Shown piece after piece: positions 55,063-64,000 of a DNA stretch of 64,000 nucleotides. The position numbers and the translations under genes are program-made. The notes under the pieces were generated by a model. That model was not told the origin of the DNA. It saw only the letters and a list, made by a program, of their open reading frames with translations, and made no database searches. This DNA is from Burkholderiales bacterium (GTDB lineage Bacteria; Pseudomonadota; Gammaproteobacteria; Burkholderiales; Burkholderiaceae_C), in NCBI GenBank assembly GCA_016191525.1, contig JACPOK010000037.1, positions 269,119 through 333,118 of the forward strand, given 5' to 3'. How positions within the stretch are numbered: the first letter of the stretch is position 1; each line of letters opens with the position of its first letter.

Positions 55063-56718
55063 ATGAAGCATCTGTTGAATCTTCTGGCGGCCATCGCGCT
55101 GCTGGTGTGGGGCACACAACTCGTACGTACCGGCATCCTGCGGGTGTTTGGCGCCAATCTGCGCCACGTGCTGGCGCGCAGCATCAGCAACCGCTACACG
55201 GCAGCCCTCTCCGGCATCGGCGTCACGGCGCTGGTGCAGTCAAGCACCGCCACCGCCCTCATCGTCTCCGCCTTTGTCGGCCAGGGCCTCGTCACGCTGC
55301 CGCTGGCACTGGCCGTGATGCTGGGCGCCGACGTCGGCACCAGCCTGATGGCGGTGGTGTTCTCGTTCGACCTGTCCTGGCTGTCGCCGCTGTTCATTTT
55401 CGCCGGCGTGGTGATGTTCATCTCGCGCCAGGCCACGGCGGTGGGCCGCTTCGGCCGCGTGCTGATCGGGCTGGGCCTGATGCTGCTGGCGCTGCGCCTG
55501 ATCAGCGAGGCCACGGCGGTGCTGATCCAGTCGCCCACCACCAAGACCCTGCTCGCCTCCCTTTCCAGCGACCTGCTGCTGGAGATTTTCGTGGGCGCGC
55601 TGTTCGCCGTGATTTCGTATTCCAGCCTGGCGCTGGTGCTGCTCACCGCGGCCCTGGCCGCCTCGGGGATCATCCCGGTGGACGTGGCGCTGGGCCTGGT
55701 GCTCGGCGCCAACCTGGGCAGCGGCGTCCTGGCGGTGCTCACGACCCTGCGCTCCACCATCGAGGCGCGCCAGGTGCCGCTGGGCAACCTGGTGTTCAAG
55801 ATGCTGGGCGTGCTGATCATGGCGCCCCTGGCAGGGCTGTGGCTGCGCTACGTGCGGCCTTATCTCGGCGACCCCGCCACCGTGGTGGTGTTGTTCCACC
55901 TGACCTTCAATCTCGTCGTCACGGTGCTGTTCATCGGCTTCACGCTGCCCATCGCGCGCACGGTGACGCGGCTGCTGCCCAAGCCGGACAAGTCGATGAT
56001 GGCCGGCCGCCCGCACCACCTGGACCCTTCCGCCCTGGCCACACCTTCACTGGCGATTTCATGCGCCGCCCGCGAGGCGCTGCACCAGGCCGACATCGTG
56101 GAAACCATGATGGTGGGCCTGCTGGCCGTGATCAAGAACAACGACCTGCGGCTGGCCGAGGAGCTGCGCCGGCTGGACGACACGGTCGATGAGCTGTATT
56201 CGGCCATCAAGTACTACCTGACCAAGATCTCGCGCGAAGCCCTGTCCGAGGAAGAAAGCCGGCGCTGGACGGACATCATCAGCTTCACCATCAACATGGA
56301 GCAGATCGGTGACATCGTGGAGCGCATCCTGATCGATATCGAGGACAAGAAAATCAAGAAGAGCCGCAATTTCTCCGAGGCCGGCATGGCCGAGATCTGC
56401 GAGCTGCACGCGCGGCTGATCGACAACCTGCGCCTGGGCATGAGCGTGTTTCTCAACGGCAATGTGCGCGATGCGCAGAAGCTGCTGGAAGAAAAAGCCC
56501 GCTTCCGCGATCTGGAGCGCGCCTACGCGGCCAGCCACCTGGTGCGGCTGACCGACAACACGGTGCAGAGCATCGAAACCAGCTCGCTGCACATCGACCT
56601 GATCAGCGACCTGAAGCGCGTCAACTCGCACATCTGCTCCATCGCCTATCCCATCCTCGATTCGGCGGGCGCGCTGGCACCCAACCGCCTGCGCCAGGCG
56701 CCGCTGTCGGACGCCTGA
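55063..56718 (+). CDS. Na/Pi cotransporter family protein (NptA-like)
   Basis: 551 residues. Two Na-Pi cotransporter repeats with the signatures QSSTATALIVSAFVGQGL (about 62-79) and GANLGSGVLAVLTT (about 216-229), some eight membrane helices over residues 1-310, then a PhoU-like helical C-terminus (about 330-540). ATG 55063 chosen; a TTG five codons upstream is possible. Likely inorganic phosphate transport or export, as for YjbB. A 36-bp gap to lspA. Confidence 0.88.
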   Translation: MKHLLNLLAAIALLVWGTQLVRTGILRVFGANLRHVLARSISNRYTAALSGIGVTALVQSSTATALIVSAFVGQGLVTLPLALAVMLGADVGTSLMAVVFSFDLSWLSPLFIFAGVVMFISRQATAVGRFGRVLIGLGLMLLALRLISEATAVLIQSPTTKTLLASLSSDLLLEIFVGALFAVISYSSLALVLLTAALAASGIIPVDVALGLVLGANLGSGVLAVLTTLRSTIEARQVPLGNLVFKMLGVLIMAPLAGLWLRYVRPYLGDPATVVVLFHLTFNLVVTVLFIGFTLPIARTVTRLLPKPDKSMMAGRPHHLDPSALATPSLAISCAAREALHQADIVETMMVGLLAVIKNNDLRLAEELRRLDDTVDELYSAIKYYLTKISREALSEEESRRWTDIISFTINMEQIGDIVERILIDIEDKKIKKSRNFSEAGMAEICELHARLIDNLRLGMSVFLNGNVRDAQKLLEEKARFRDLERAYAASHLVRLTDNTVQSIETSSLHIDLISDLKRVNSHICSIAYPILDSAGALAPNRLRQAPLSDA

Positions 56719-56737
56719 GCGGGCGCCGCAGCGGGCG

Positions 56738-57127
56738 TCAGTGGCTCGCCTCGACCTTGTCGCGCTGGTTCACGCAGTATTCGACCAGCGCATCGATCTC
56801 CGTGGATTTGTCGAACACCGCATCGGCACCCAGCTGGGCACAGCGCCAGCGCACGTCGTTGGTCGCATGGTTGGACAGCACGATCATCTTCTGGCCGGGC
56901 CGGCGGTAGCGGAATGCTTCCAGGATATTGAGCCCGCTGCCTTCACGCAGGAACAGGTCCACGATGGCCAGGTCCCAGTAGGCGTCGTTCTTGGCCAGCC
57001 ATTGCTTGCCCTCGTGCTCGGTGTCGGCGGTGCCCACGGGCTCCACCAGCGCCAGCTCCTGCAGCGTTTCAATGAGGTTTTCTCGGATCGTCGGGCTGTC
57101 CTCGACGATGTAAGCCCTGAATTTCAT
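56738..57127 (-). CDS. stand-alone response regulator receiver
   Basis: 129 residues from ATG 57127 with CGGAGAAG upstream. Receiver fold: AYIVEDSPTIRENL (acidic pair), phospho-acceptor Asp near residue 55 in LAIVDLFLREGSGL, Ser in VLSNHAT and Lys in VFDKSTE. No output domain, no adjacent kinase. A CheY-like or phosphorelay intermediate of unknown partner. Confidence 0.88.
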   Translation of the reverse strand: MKFRAYIVEDSPTIRENLIETLQELALVEPVGTADTEHEGKQWLAKNDAYWDLAIVDLFLREGSGLNILEAFRYRRPGQKMIVLSNHATNDVRWRCAQLGADAVFDKSTEIDALVEYCVNQRDKVEASH

Positions 57128-57262
57128 GATCTTCTCCGGTGGGGACACGTATGCACATTGGGGCCAGATTAGCCGCGGCCACCGCCGCGGGGTGCAAGCA
57201 CCCAAGCCAAGCCCCTGTAGGAGAGTTCGCTCAGTTGCGCAGTAAGCGTTGGTAACGGGCCG

Positions 57263-58075
57263 CTACAGACCCGCCGCGCAGAGCACCAGGGCGGCCTCCA
57301 GCGTGAACTCGCCGGCCACCAGCCGCGCCAGCACCTCCTGCGGACGCAACAGGGCGAATTGGGAGACCTCGCCATCCTGGTTGTCCGGCGCCACCGCCGC
57401 AGGCAGGACGCACTCGAACCAGGCAATGTGTTCCACCACGTAACCGGCGCCGCCGCCATCCGCCGAGGGCCGGCGCGTGGGGATGAGTCCCCCGCGCCGC
57501 ACGCCCTGCAGTTGCGGCACCCGCAGGCCCGCCTCTTCCCAGGTTTCGCGTTCCAGCGCCTGCTCCAGCGAATCGGCCGCCGACACCAGGCCGCCCATCA
57601 GCGTGTCCCAGAGGCCAGGGTCGTTGGCCTTGGTCAGCGCCCGCTGCTGCACCCAGTGCCGCCCGTCGGGGCTGCGCGCGGCCAGGTGCACGGCATGGGT
57701 GGCGATGCCCAGCGGCCGCACGGCAGCCCGCTCCACGGTGCCGACGCGGACCCCGTTTTCATCGGCCACGGCCAGTTGCTCGTCACGCCAGGCGCCGGCC
57801 AGCCCGGCGTCGCGCATGGCGAAGGCAATGAGCCCAAGCGCCGCCGTGGGGTCGCCATGCAACTGCCAGCCCGTGACTCCATCACGCTCCGTTTTTTGTA
57901 GCACCTCACGCACAGTTGGCGCGCTCTGCTGGCCGATTCGCTTCGGAAAATCGGGTTCAACACTGCCAATCAACGCACTGCCCGCCCACAGGGGCTCGCG
58001 CGGTTTGCGCGGCGGCTGGGCGGCTGCGGCTTGCAGGCGGGCCAGCCAGTCCGGCGGAGGCGCCACGCCGCTCAC
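57263..58075 (-). CDS. Nudix hydrolase with DUF4743 N-terminal domain
   Basis: 270 residues with GTG start at 58075 overlapping the upstream stop (GTGA). The N-terminal DUF4743 part (about 1-120) precedes a Nudix box GGLVSAADSLEQALERETWE (about 165-184); the first Glu of the box is Asp. Similar to thiamine-pyrophosphokinase-related Nudix proteins (TNR3/YJR142W type). Residues 46-61 (RIGQQSAPTVREVLQK) are encoded by interspersed repeat copy E. Confidence 0.85.
   Translation of the reverse strand: MSGVAPPPDWLARLQAAAAQPPRKPREPLWAGSALIGSVEPDFPKRIGQQSAPTVREVLQKTERDGVTGWQLHGDPTAALGLIAFAMRDAGLAGAWRDEQLAVADENGVRVGTVERAAVRPLGIATHAVHLAARSPDGRHWVQQRALTKANDPGLWDTLMGGLVSAADSLEQALERETWEEAGLRVPQLQGVRRGGLIPTRRPSADGGGAGYVVEHIAWFECVLPAAVAPDNQDGEVSQFALLRPQEVLARLVAGEFTLEAALVLCAAGL
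57893..57938 (-). repeat. interspersed repeat copy E, inside the Nudix gene
   Basis: Minus strand AATCGGCCAGCAGAGCGCGC, then CAACTGTGCGTGAGGT and GCTACAAA; nearly the same as copy C over 45 bp. The closing half of the terminal hairpin is not kept. In frame and without stops. Confidence 0.8.
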
Positions 58076-59055
58076 AGGGTCAGGATGGTGCAGCCGGTGG
58101 TCTTGCGTGCTTCCAGGTCGCGGTGGGCCTGCTGCACCTGCTCCAGCGGGTAGGACTGGTCGATGCGGATCTTCACCTTGCCGCTTGTGACGGCTTCGAA
58201 CAGGTCGTCCGCCATGGCCTGCGTGCTCTCGCGCGTGGCGATGTGGGTGAACAGCGTCTGCCGCGTCACGTAAATGGAACCCTTCGGGCCGAGGATGCCG
58301 GGCGAGAACGGTGCCACGGGACCCGATGCGTTGCCGAAGCTGGCCATCAGGCCGAACGGCTGCAGGCAGTCCAGCGACTTGTCCCAGGTGTCCTTGCCCA
58401 CCGAGTCATAGACCACCTTCACGCCGCGTCCGCCGGTGACCTCCTTGACCCGGGGCAGGAAGTCCTCGCTGCTGTAGTTGATGGCGTGCACCGCGCCGTG
58501 CTCCTTTGCCAGCGCGCACTTGGCGTCCGAGCCCGCGGTGCCTATCAGCTGCAGCCCCATGGCCCGGGCCCATTGGCAGGCGATCAGGCCCACCCCGCCG
58601 GCCGCGGCATGGAACAGCACGAAGTCGCCTTCCTTCAGCCCGCCCTGGGGCTGGGTTTTCTTCAGCAGGTACTGCGCCGTCAGGCCCTTGAGCATCATCG
58701 CCGCGCCGGTTTCGAAACTGATGGCGTCGGGCAGTTTGCACACGGTCTTGGCCGGCATCACGCGCACCTCACAGTAGCTGCCCGGCGGCTGGCTGGCATA
58801 GGCGGCGCGGTCGCCCGCCTTCAGGTGCGTGACGCCGGTGCCGACGGCCTCGACGATGCCCGAGGCTTCCATGCCCAGCTGCAGCGGCATCGGCATCGGG
58901 TAGAGGCCCGTGCGCTGGTAAACGTCAATGAAGTTCAGGCCCACCGCCTTGTGGCGGATGCGGATCTCGCCGGCACCCGGCTCGCCCACGCTGACATCGA
59001 CCACTTTCATTTCTTCGGCAGCTCCGTGCTTTTCGATGCGGACGGCTCGGCTCAT
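58072..59055 (-). CDS. NADPH:quinone oxidoreductase (zeta-crystallin type)
   Basis: 327 residues from ATG 59055 with AGGAG upstream. MDR-family protein without zinc cysteines. NADPH motif HAAAGGVGLIACQWARAMG (about 142-160), GLNFIDVYQRTGLYP near residue 40 and YDSVGKDTW near residue 216 match quinone oxidoreductase 1 (QorA). One- or two-electron quinone reduction in the cytosol. First of a two-gene unit with the Nudix gene. Confidence 0.92.
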   Translation of the reverse strand: MSRAVRIEKHGAAEEMKVVDVSVGEPGAGEIRIRHKAVGLNFIDVYQRTGLYPMPMPLQLGMEASGIVEAVGTGVTHLKAGDRAAYASQPPGSYCEVRVMPAKTVCKLPDAISFETGAAMMLKGLTAQYLLKKTQPQGGLKEGDFVLFHAAAGGVGLIACQWARAMGLQLIGTAGSDAKCALAKEHGAVHAINYSSEDFLPRVKEVTGGRGVKVVYDSVGKDTWDKSLDCLQPFGLMASFGNASGPVAPFSPGILGPKGSIYVTRQTLFTHIATRESTQAMADDLFEAVTSGKVKIRIDQSYPLEQVQQAHRDLEARKTTGCTILTL

Positions 59056-59199
59056 GGCAACTCCTGGGGGGAAAAACAAGCTGTGATCGTGCCATCAATC
59101 GCGACAGCTCGCCGCAAACGCGCGGTCAGTGGCGTCTAGCTAATTAAGGTACATTTCCTCACCATTTTCTGAACCTTTGTTTTAGGAGACCGCTGCGCC

Positions 59200-61197
59200 A
59201 TGACTTCCCCTGTTCTGTTCCCTTCAAATCCCGTTCTTGGCTCCATCGACGAAGACGCACCGCCCGGCAATGGCACCATCGTCGCGGAACTCGTCGTGGA
59301 TGGCAGCATTACCGACGCTGATACGCCGGCGGCCCCGGAAGCCATCGTCATCGAGAGCGTCGACAACAGCCATGGGCAATGGCAATACAGCGTGGACGGG
59401 GGCTCAAGCTGGTCAGCGATTGACAACAGCGTGCTCAACGCCACTCCCGGCTACGGCCTGGCGCTGGACGCCGCGGCGCGGGTGCGGTTTGTGCCGGCGG
59501 TGGACTACAACGGTACCGTGGGCTTCGAGTTCCATGCGTGGGACGGAACCGGCGCCGCCAGTGGCGACTACGTGAGCATTGGTGGCGATGCCTATAGCGA
59601 GGAAAGCGACATTGCGACCCTCACCGTGAATCCGGTCAGCGATACCCATACCGGAACCAACAGCAGCGAGTCCGTGTTCGGCAGCGCCGGCGCCGACCTC
59701 CTGCTCGGCAAGGGGAGCCACGACGACCTGTATGGCTATGGCGGCAATGACCGGCTCAATGGCGGCACGGGCGCGGACGGGATGTACGGCGGTACCGGGG
59801 ACGACACCTACTACGTGGACAACGCGGGAGACTTTGTCTTCGAAGCCGCCGGTGAAGGCACCGACACGGTGCGGTCGTCAATCGACTACGCCTTGACCGA
59901 CAACGTGGAAAACCTGGTGCTTACTGGCACGGCCGCGATCAGTGGCGCCGGCAACACGCTGGCGAACACACTGACCGGCAACGCGGCGGCCAACACGCTG
60001 ACCGGCGGGCTGGGCGACGACACACTGAATGGCCGGGCCGGCGCGGACATGCTGGCAGGCAACGAAGGCAATGACACCTATGTGGTGGACGACAACGGTG
60101 ACACCGTGGTCGAGGCTGCGGATGAAGGCACAGACCTCATCAAGTCATCGGTCAACTGGACTCTGGGCGCGAATCTGGAAAACCTCACGCTCAGCGGTAC
60201 AGCGGCCATCGATGGCACGGGCAATTCACTGGACAACGTGATTGCCGGCAACGCAGCCAGCAACGTGATTGACGGTGGCATCGGGGCTGACACGATGCGC
60301 GGCGGTGCGGGCGACGACACCTACTACGTGGATAACATCGGCGACGTGGTGCAGGAAAGCGCCACGGGCGGGTACGACACCGTTTACACCACGGTGACGT
60401 TCAACGCGGCGAATGTCGAGCGCGTAATCCTCGTGGGCAACGGCGACGCCAACATCACCGGCAACGCGCAGGACAACTACCTGGTGGGCAACGACGGCAA
60501 CAACGTGATTGACGGCCGCGCCGGCGCAGACGTGATGATGGGGGGCCTGGGAGACGACACGTACATCGTTGACCGCTACGACGACGCGATCATCGAGCTG
60601 GACGGACAGGGAAACGACACCGTCAGAACCTCTGTCCAGATCGGTGGCTTCAATGGCGTATCTATCGAGAACTTCGTCCTCACGGGTACAAGCGAGCTGT
60701 GGTGTTACGTTGAAGGATATAAGAACCAGCACATCACCGGCAACTCGGCCGGCAACGTGCTCGACGGCGGCAAGGGCGACGACACCTTGACTGGCGCTGG
60801 CGGGTCCGACTTTTTTCGTTTTTTCGCGGCTTCCGGGAACGAGCTTCCGGGCGTCGACACCATCACCGACTTCAAGCCCGGAACCGACAAAATCCTGCTG
60901 GGACTGTCAACATACGGGTTGATCGGCACCGTCGATGTCCAGACTTCACCTATGCAAATCCTGCCCGGCGCGGCCGGCATTTACTACCAGTTCACCAACA
61001 CCTCGTTTTTCTGGCAGGGCGCCGCCGCCCATGATGCCGATGACCGCATCATCTATGACCGGCCGACCGGCCGCCTGATGTACGACGCCGACGGCAACGG
61101 TGCCAGCCAGTCGGTGGTGATCGCCCTGATCGGAACCGGCTCCGGCCATCCCAACCTCACGGTGACTGATCTGGTGGGTTTCTTCGACATCGAATAA
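59200..61197 (+). CDS. RTX-type calcium-binding secreted protein
   Basis: 665 residues; TTTTAGGAG before the ATG. No Sec signal; likely exported by a type I system through a C-terminal signal (ending LVGFFDIE). Residues about 1-150 form a cadherin-like/BIG domain (SIDEDAPPGNGTIVAELVVD). RTX nonapeptide blocks follow: GGTGADGMYGGTGDDTYYVD, GGLGDDTLNGRAGADMLAGN, GGIGADTMRGGAGDDTYYVD, GRAGADVMMGGLGDDTYIVD and GGKGDDTLTGAGGSD, alternating with ENLVLTGTA-type strands. No enzymatic domain seen. Role could be adhesion or S-layer-like. No TolC/HlyBD genes nearby. Confidence 0.88.
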   Translation: MTSPVLFPSNPVLGSIDEDAPPGNGTIVAELVVDGSITDADTPAAPEAIVIESVDNSHGQWQYSVDGGSSWSAIDNSVLNATPGYGLALDAAARVRFVPAVDYNGTVGFEFHAWDGTGAASGDYVSIGGDAYSEESDIATLTVNPVSDTHTGTNSSESVFGSAGADLLLGKGSHDDLYGYGGNDRLNGGTGADGMYGGTGDDTYYVDNAGDFVFEAAGEGTDTVRSSIDYALTDNVENLVLTGTAAISGAGNTLANTLTGNAAANTLTGGLGDDTLNGRAGADMLAGNEGNDTYVVDDNGDTVVEAADEGTDLIKSSVNWTLGANLENLTLSGTAAIDGTGNSLDNVIAGNAASNVIDGGIGADTMRGGAGDDTYYVDNIGDVVQESATGGYDTVYTTVTFNAANVERVILVGNGDANITGNAQDNYLVGNDGNNVIDGRAGADVMMGGLGDDTYIVDRYDDAIIELDGQGNDTVRTSVQIGGFNGVSIENFVLTGTSELWCYVEGYKNQHITGNSAGNVLDGGKGDDTLTGAGGSDFFRFFAASGNELPGVDTITDFKPGTDKILLGLSTYGLIGTVDVQTSPMQILPGAAGIYYQFTNTSFFWQGAAAHDADDRIIYDRPTGRLMYDADGNGASQSVVIALIGTGSGHPNLTVTDLVGFFDIE

Positions 61198-61240
61198 CCG
61201 CAGGGCGGCGAGCAGTGGCGCGGTTGGTTAGAGTCGGCGC

Positions 61241-62140
61241 ATGACACTGCGCCTGACGCCCGGCACCGCTGCCCTCCTCACCGTTCCTCCCCTGCTGTGG
61301 GCCGGCAATGCCGTCATCGGCCGGCTGCTCAACGGCATGGTGCCGCCGGTCACGCTCAACCTGCTGCGTTGGCTGCTGGCCTTCGTGATCCTGCTGCCGC
61401 TGGCGGGCTGGGTGGTGCGCCGCGGAAGCGGGCTGTGGACCCACTGGCGGCGCTATGCCGTGCTGGGCCTGTTGGGCGTGGGCTGCTACAACGCGCTGCA
61501 ATACCTGGCGCTGACAACTTCCACCCCGCTGAACGTGACGCTGGTGGCCGCCAGCTCGCCGGTCTGGATGCTGGCCACCGGCGCCCTGTTCTTCGGCCAG
61601 CGCGTGTCCGGGCGGCAGCTGGCGGGCGCCGTGCTGTCGATCGCCGGCGTGCTGGTCGTGCTGTGCCGGGGTGAACTGGCGCTGCTGCTGCAGGTGCGGC
61701 TGGTGCCCGGCGACTTCTACGTGCTGCTGGCCACCGCGGCCTGGGCGGTCTACAGCTGGCTGCTGACCCGGCCGGGCGACGTGCCCGCCATCCGCGCCGA
61801 CTGGGCCGCGTTCCTGATGGCGCAGGTGGTCATGGGCCTGGGCTGGTCGGCCCTGTTCGCAGCGGGCGAGTGGGCGGTCACCGAAGAGCAGATCCACTGG
61901 AGCTGGCCGCTGGTGGCGGCCCTGGTGTACGTGGCCGTCGGTCCCGCCATCCTGGCCTACCGCTGCTGGGGCATGGGGGTGCAGCGGGCCGGCCCCAACG
62001 TCGCGGGCTTCTTCGCCAACCTCACGCCGCTATTCGCCGCGGTGATGTCGGCTGCGTTCCTGGGCGAGCTGCCCCACCTGTACCACGGCCTGGCGTTTGC
62101 CCTGATCGTGGGCGGCATCGTGATTTCGTCCACCCGCTGA
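61241..62140 (+). CDS. DMT superfamily transporter (EamA)
   Basis: 299 residues with about ten membrane helices in two EamA repeats (first about 10-135, second about 150-297). LLWAGNAVIGRLLNGMVPP at the N-terminus and TPLFAAVMSAAFLGELPHLY in the second repeat are typical. Metabolite exporter of unknown substrate. Short spacers to the RTX gene and the exoprotein gene leave co-transcription possible. Confidence 0.9.
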   Translation: MTLRLTPGTAALLTVPPLLWAGNAVIGRLLNGMVPPVTLNLLRWLLAFVILLPLAGWVVRRGSGLWTHWRRYAVLGLLGVGCYNALQYLALTTSTPLNVTLVAASSPVWMLATGALFFGQRVSGRQLAGAVLSIAGVLVVLCRGELALLLQVRLVPGDFYVLLATAAWAVYSWLLTRPGDVPAIRADWAAFLMAQVVMGLGWSALFAAGEWAVTEEQIHWSWPLVAALVYVAVGPAILAYRCWGMGVQRAGPNVAGFFANLTPLFAAVMSAAFLGELPHLYHGLAFALIVGGIVISSTR

Positions 62141-62217
62141 GGCCGCTGGCGCTTGCGGCGCGCCAGCGAAGCCGGTACCCTCGGCGGGCGGCCCGCAGGA
62201 AGGGCTCAAGGATCGTC

Positions 62218-64000
62218 ATGCCCGGCCCTGCCTCGTCGCCTCCGCAGTCCCCGCATCCCCTTTCGCTGGCACTCAGCGCCGCGTTCGCCGGCGCGGTGTG
62301 CACGGCATGGCTGCCGGGCATTGCCCACGCCAACCCGCAGGGCGGCCAGGTGGTGCAGGGCCAGGCCAGCTTCGCAACCAGCGGCAACCGGCTCACCGTC
62401 ATCAACACCCCCGGCGCGGCGATCAACTGGCAGAGCTTTTCCATCCGCCCCGGCGAAACCACGCATTTCCAGCAGCAAAGCGCCGCCAGCTCGGTGCTCA
62501 ACCGCGTGGTGACTGCCAATCCCACGGAAGTGTTCGGCACCTTGAGCTCCAACGGGCGCATCGTGCTGGTCAACCCGGCCGGCATCGCGGTGGGCCGCGG
62601 CGCCGTGGTGGACACGGCGGGCTTCACCGCCTCCACCCTGCTCATCACCGACAGCGACTGGGCCCTCGGGCGGATGCGCTTCCTTGCCGCGCCGGGCAGC
62701 GGCGCCGTGCAGGTGGACGGCAGCATCCGCTCGGCCAACGGCGACATCGTGCTACTGGCGCCGCAGGTGGGCGTTGGGGCCAACGCCCTGGTGCGCGCGG
62801 ATAACGGCAGCGTCATCCTGGCTGCGGGACGCAAGGCGGAAATCACCGGGCGCGGCCTGGAAGGCATCACGCTCGAGCTGAAAAGCCCGGCCGAAACCGC
62901 CACCAACCTGGGGCGGCTGGAAGGCGATGCGGTGGGCATCTTCGCGGGCACGCTGCGCCATTCCGGCGCCATCTCGGCCCGCACGGCGGCGCAGGAAGGC
63001 GGGCGCGTGGTCCTGCGGGCGGACAGCGAGGCGCGGCTAGACGAGGGCAGCCGCATCCAGGCGGACGCCGCCGCCGCGGGCAACGGCGGCAGCATCACCA
63101 TCTGGTCCGAGGGCAACACGCAGGCGCTGGGCGCGCTGTCGGCGCGCGGCGGCACGCAGGCGGGCGACGGCGGCTTTATCGAAACCTCGGCCCGGCGCAG
63201 GCTCGAAGTCACCCGCGCACCCGACCTTTCCGCGGCCGCCGGCCGGGCAGGCACCTGGCTGCTGGACCCGGAGGACATCACCATCGCGGCCGCGCCTTCA
63301 TCCAACATTTCGGGCGCCACGCCGTTCACGCCATCAGGTGCCGGCAGCTCGACGCTGGACGTGACGGTCCTGACCACGGCGCTGAACGGCGGCACCAGCG
63401 TGATCATCGACACCACCGGCGGCGGCAGCGGCACGGGCAACATCAACGTCAACGCGTCCGTGCTGAAGATCGCCGGCCCCGATGCCACGCTGACCCTGCG
63501 CGCGCACAACGACATCAACATCAACTCGACGCTCTCCTCGTCGTCCAACAAGCTCAATGTGGTGCTGGTGGCGAACCAGGACGCGGCGGGCGGCGGGACC
63601 AGCGTCGTCAACGCCGGCATCAACACCAACGGCGGCACCATCACCGCGACGGGCGGTTCGGGCGCCGTGACGCTCGGCAACGTGGGCATCACCGGAGCGC
63701 TTTCCGCGACAACGGTGGGCGTGGCCGGCGGGCTGAGCGGAGGCAACCTCACGCTGGCGGCCGGCACGATGAACTGGACGGGAGGGGCGCTCGGCAGCGG
63801 CACGCTCAACATCTCCAGCGGGGCCGTGCTCAACCTGGTCAACACCATCGATCACCCCATGAACGGCCAGGTGCTGAACAACTCGGGCACTGTCACCACC
63901 AACCTCGGCCCCTCGAACGGCCTGCTGGTGCAGAACGGCTCGACCTTCAACAACCTGGCCGGTGGCGTCTTTGAATTCAAGAGCGACAGCTACATCGGCG
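62218..64000 (+). CDS. filamentous-haemagglutinin-type exoprotein (TpsA), 3' end beyond the window
   Basis: The frame is open from ATG 62218 (AAGGAT upstream) to the window end: 594 codons so far. Signal peptide to about ANPQGG (residue 41). The TPS secretion domain (about 42-300) shows GNRLTVINTPGAAINWQSF, SSNGRIVLVNPAGIAVGRG and FLAAPGSGAVQVDGSI, the NPxG motif reading NPAG. From about residue 360 a repetitive Gly/Thr/Ser/Asn beta-helix begins (GGTSVIIDTTGGGSGTGN). A TpsB outer-membrane transporter is not visible in the window. Likely adhesin or other large surface protein. Confidence 0.87.
   Translation, partial: MPGPASSPPQSPHPLSLALSAAFAGAVCTAWLPGIAHANPQGGQVVQGQASFATSGNRLTVINTPGAAINWQSFSIRPGETTHFQQQSAASSVLNRVVTANPTEVFGTLSSNGRIVLVNPAGIAVGRGAVVDTAGFTASTLLITDSDWALGRMRFLAAPGSGAVQVDGSIRSANGDIVLLAPQVGVGANALVRADNGSVILAAGRKAEITGRGLEGITLELKSPAETATNLGRLEGDAVGIFAGTLRHSGAISARTAAQEGGRVVLRADSEARLDEGSRIQADAAAAGNGGSITIWSEGNTQALGALSARGGTQAGDGGFIETSARRRLEVTRAPDLSAAAGRAGTWLLDPEDITIAAAPSSNISGATPFTPSGAGSSTLDVTVLTTALNGGTSVIIDTTGGGSGTGNINVNASVLKIAGPDATLTLRAHNDININSTLSSSSNKLNVVLVANQDAAGGGTSVVNAGINTNGGTITATGGSGAVTLGNVGITGALSATTVGVAGGLSGGNLTLAAGTMNWTGGALGSGTLNISSGAVLNLVNTIDHPMNGQVLNNSGTVTTNLGPSNGLLVQNGSTFNNLAGGVFEFKSDSYIG

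Noticed and set aside
59700..60830. periodic repeats that might be read as a CRISPR array
   Set aside because: They are imperfect nonapeptide-coding RTX repeats in frame; no constant repeat with unique spacers and no cas genes.
62022..63848. 608-codon open frame on the minus strand
   Set aside because: Antisense to the TpsA exoprotein, whose TPS domain and signal peptide are clear.

Overview
The window is high-GC chromosomal DNA, mostly housekeeping genes, from a betaproteobacterium. The best fit is Burkholderiales, family Comamonadaceae (Polaromonas / Variovorax / Ramlibacter / Rhodoferax-like). Pointers are a Bug-type periplasmic receptor, DUF3597 and DUF2783 proteins, rpmB-rpmG downstream of trxB, a tRNA-Leu(CAA), and several short dispersed palindromic repeats of the kind seen in comamonads. 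No CRISPR array, rRNA operon, transposase or prophage gene was seen. No gene-free stretch exceeds about 250 bp.

Layout. 1-1444: end of a glycerol-3-phosphate ABC transporter (ugpC, ugpQ). 1437-3876 (-): rubrerythrin, Fe-S oxidoreductase and DUF3501 triad. 4062-6654: a promoter with an overlapping palindromic operator drives VOC protein, FAD monooxygenase and DUF2783 genes, a probable aromatic degradation operon. 6664-13360: valS, a degenerate 2-hydroxyacid dehydrogenase, galU, tusA-like, NUDIX, cysM and tRNA-Leu. 13367-18088 (-): manC-gmd-methyltransferase-rmd, a GDP-D-rhamnose cassette with an embedded methyltransferase. 18196-24772: an HtrA-like protein without its catalytic His/Asp, an epimerase-like protein, a ferredoxin-reductase flavoprotein, a Bug receptor, an M20 carboxypeptidase and a small outer-membrane barrel. 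24774-28356 (-): livFGMH branched-chain amino acid ABC transporter. 28558-29862 (-): rarA.

29887-32016 is the most accessory-looking part. It holds a frameshifted small membrane-anchored gene, then two co-directional genes of lower GC. One encodes a beta-rich protein of unknown family. The other encodes a protein whose His/Cys motifs resemble clan CD (caspase-fold) peptidases, closest to the MARTX C80 type. This pair is the best candidate for an undescribed system. 32017-37925: lolA, ftsK, a Crp/Fnr regulator, trxB, rpmB-rpmG with a structured leader, and DUF3597. 37990-42201: fatty-acid desaturase, an RsmB-type methyltransferase, DUF1653, purN and yceH. 42248-49807: a paired acyl-CoA dehydrogenase operon, a lipoprotein hydrolase and a 1203-residue secreted protein with three long internal repeats. 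49889-59055: HNH nuclease, ribF, ileS, lspA, Na/Pi cotransporter, an orphan receiver, a Nudix protein and a quinone oxidoreductase. 59200-64000: an RTX-type calcium-binding protein, a DMT exporter and the start of a large TpsA-type exoprotein that runs off the window.

A second theme is a roughly 50-bp interspersed repeat, present in five clear copies and one degenerate copy. Two copies supply stop codons to neighbouring genes, one forms the C-terminal tail of DUF1653, and two lie in frame inside ileS and the Nudix gene. Functions are inferred from visible motifs and remembered family features; no database search was run.
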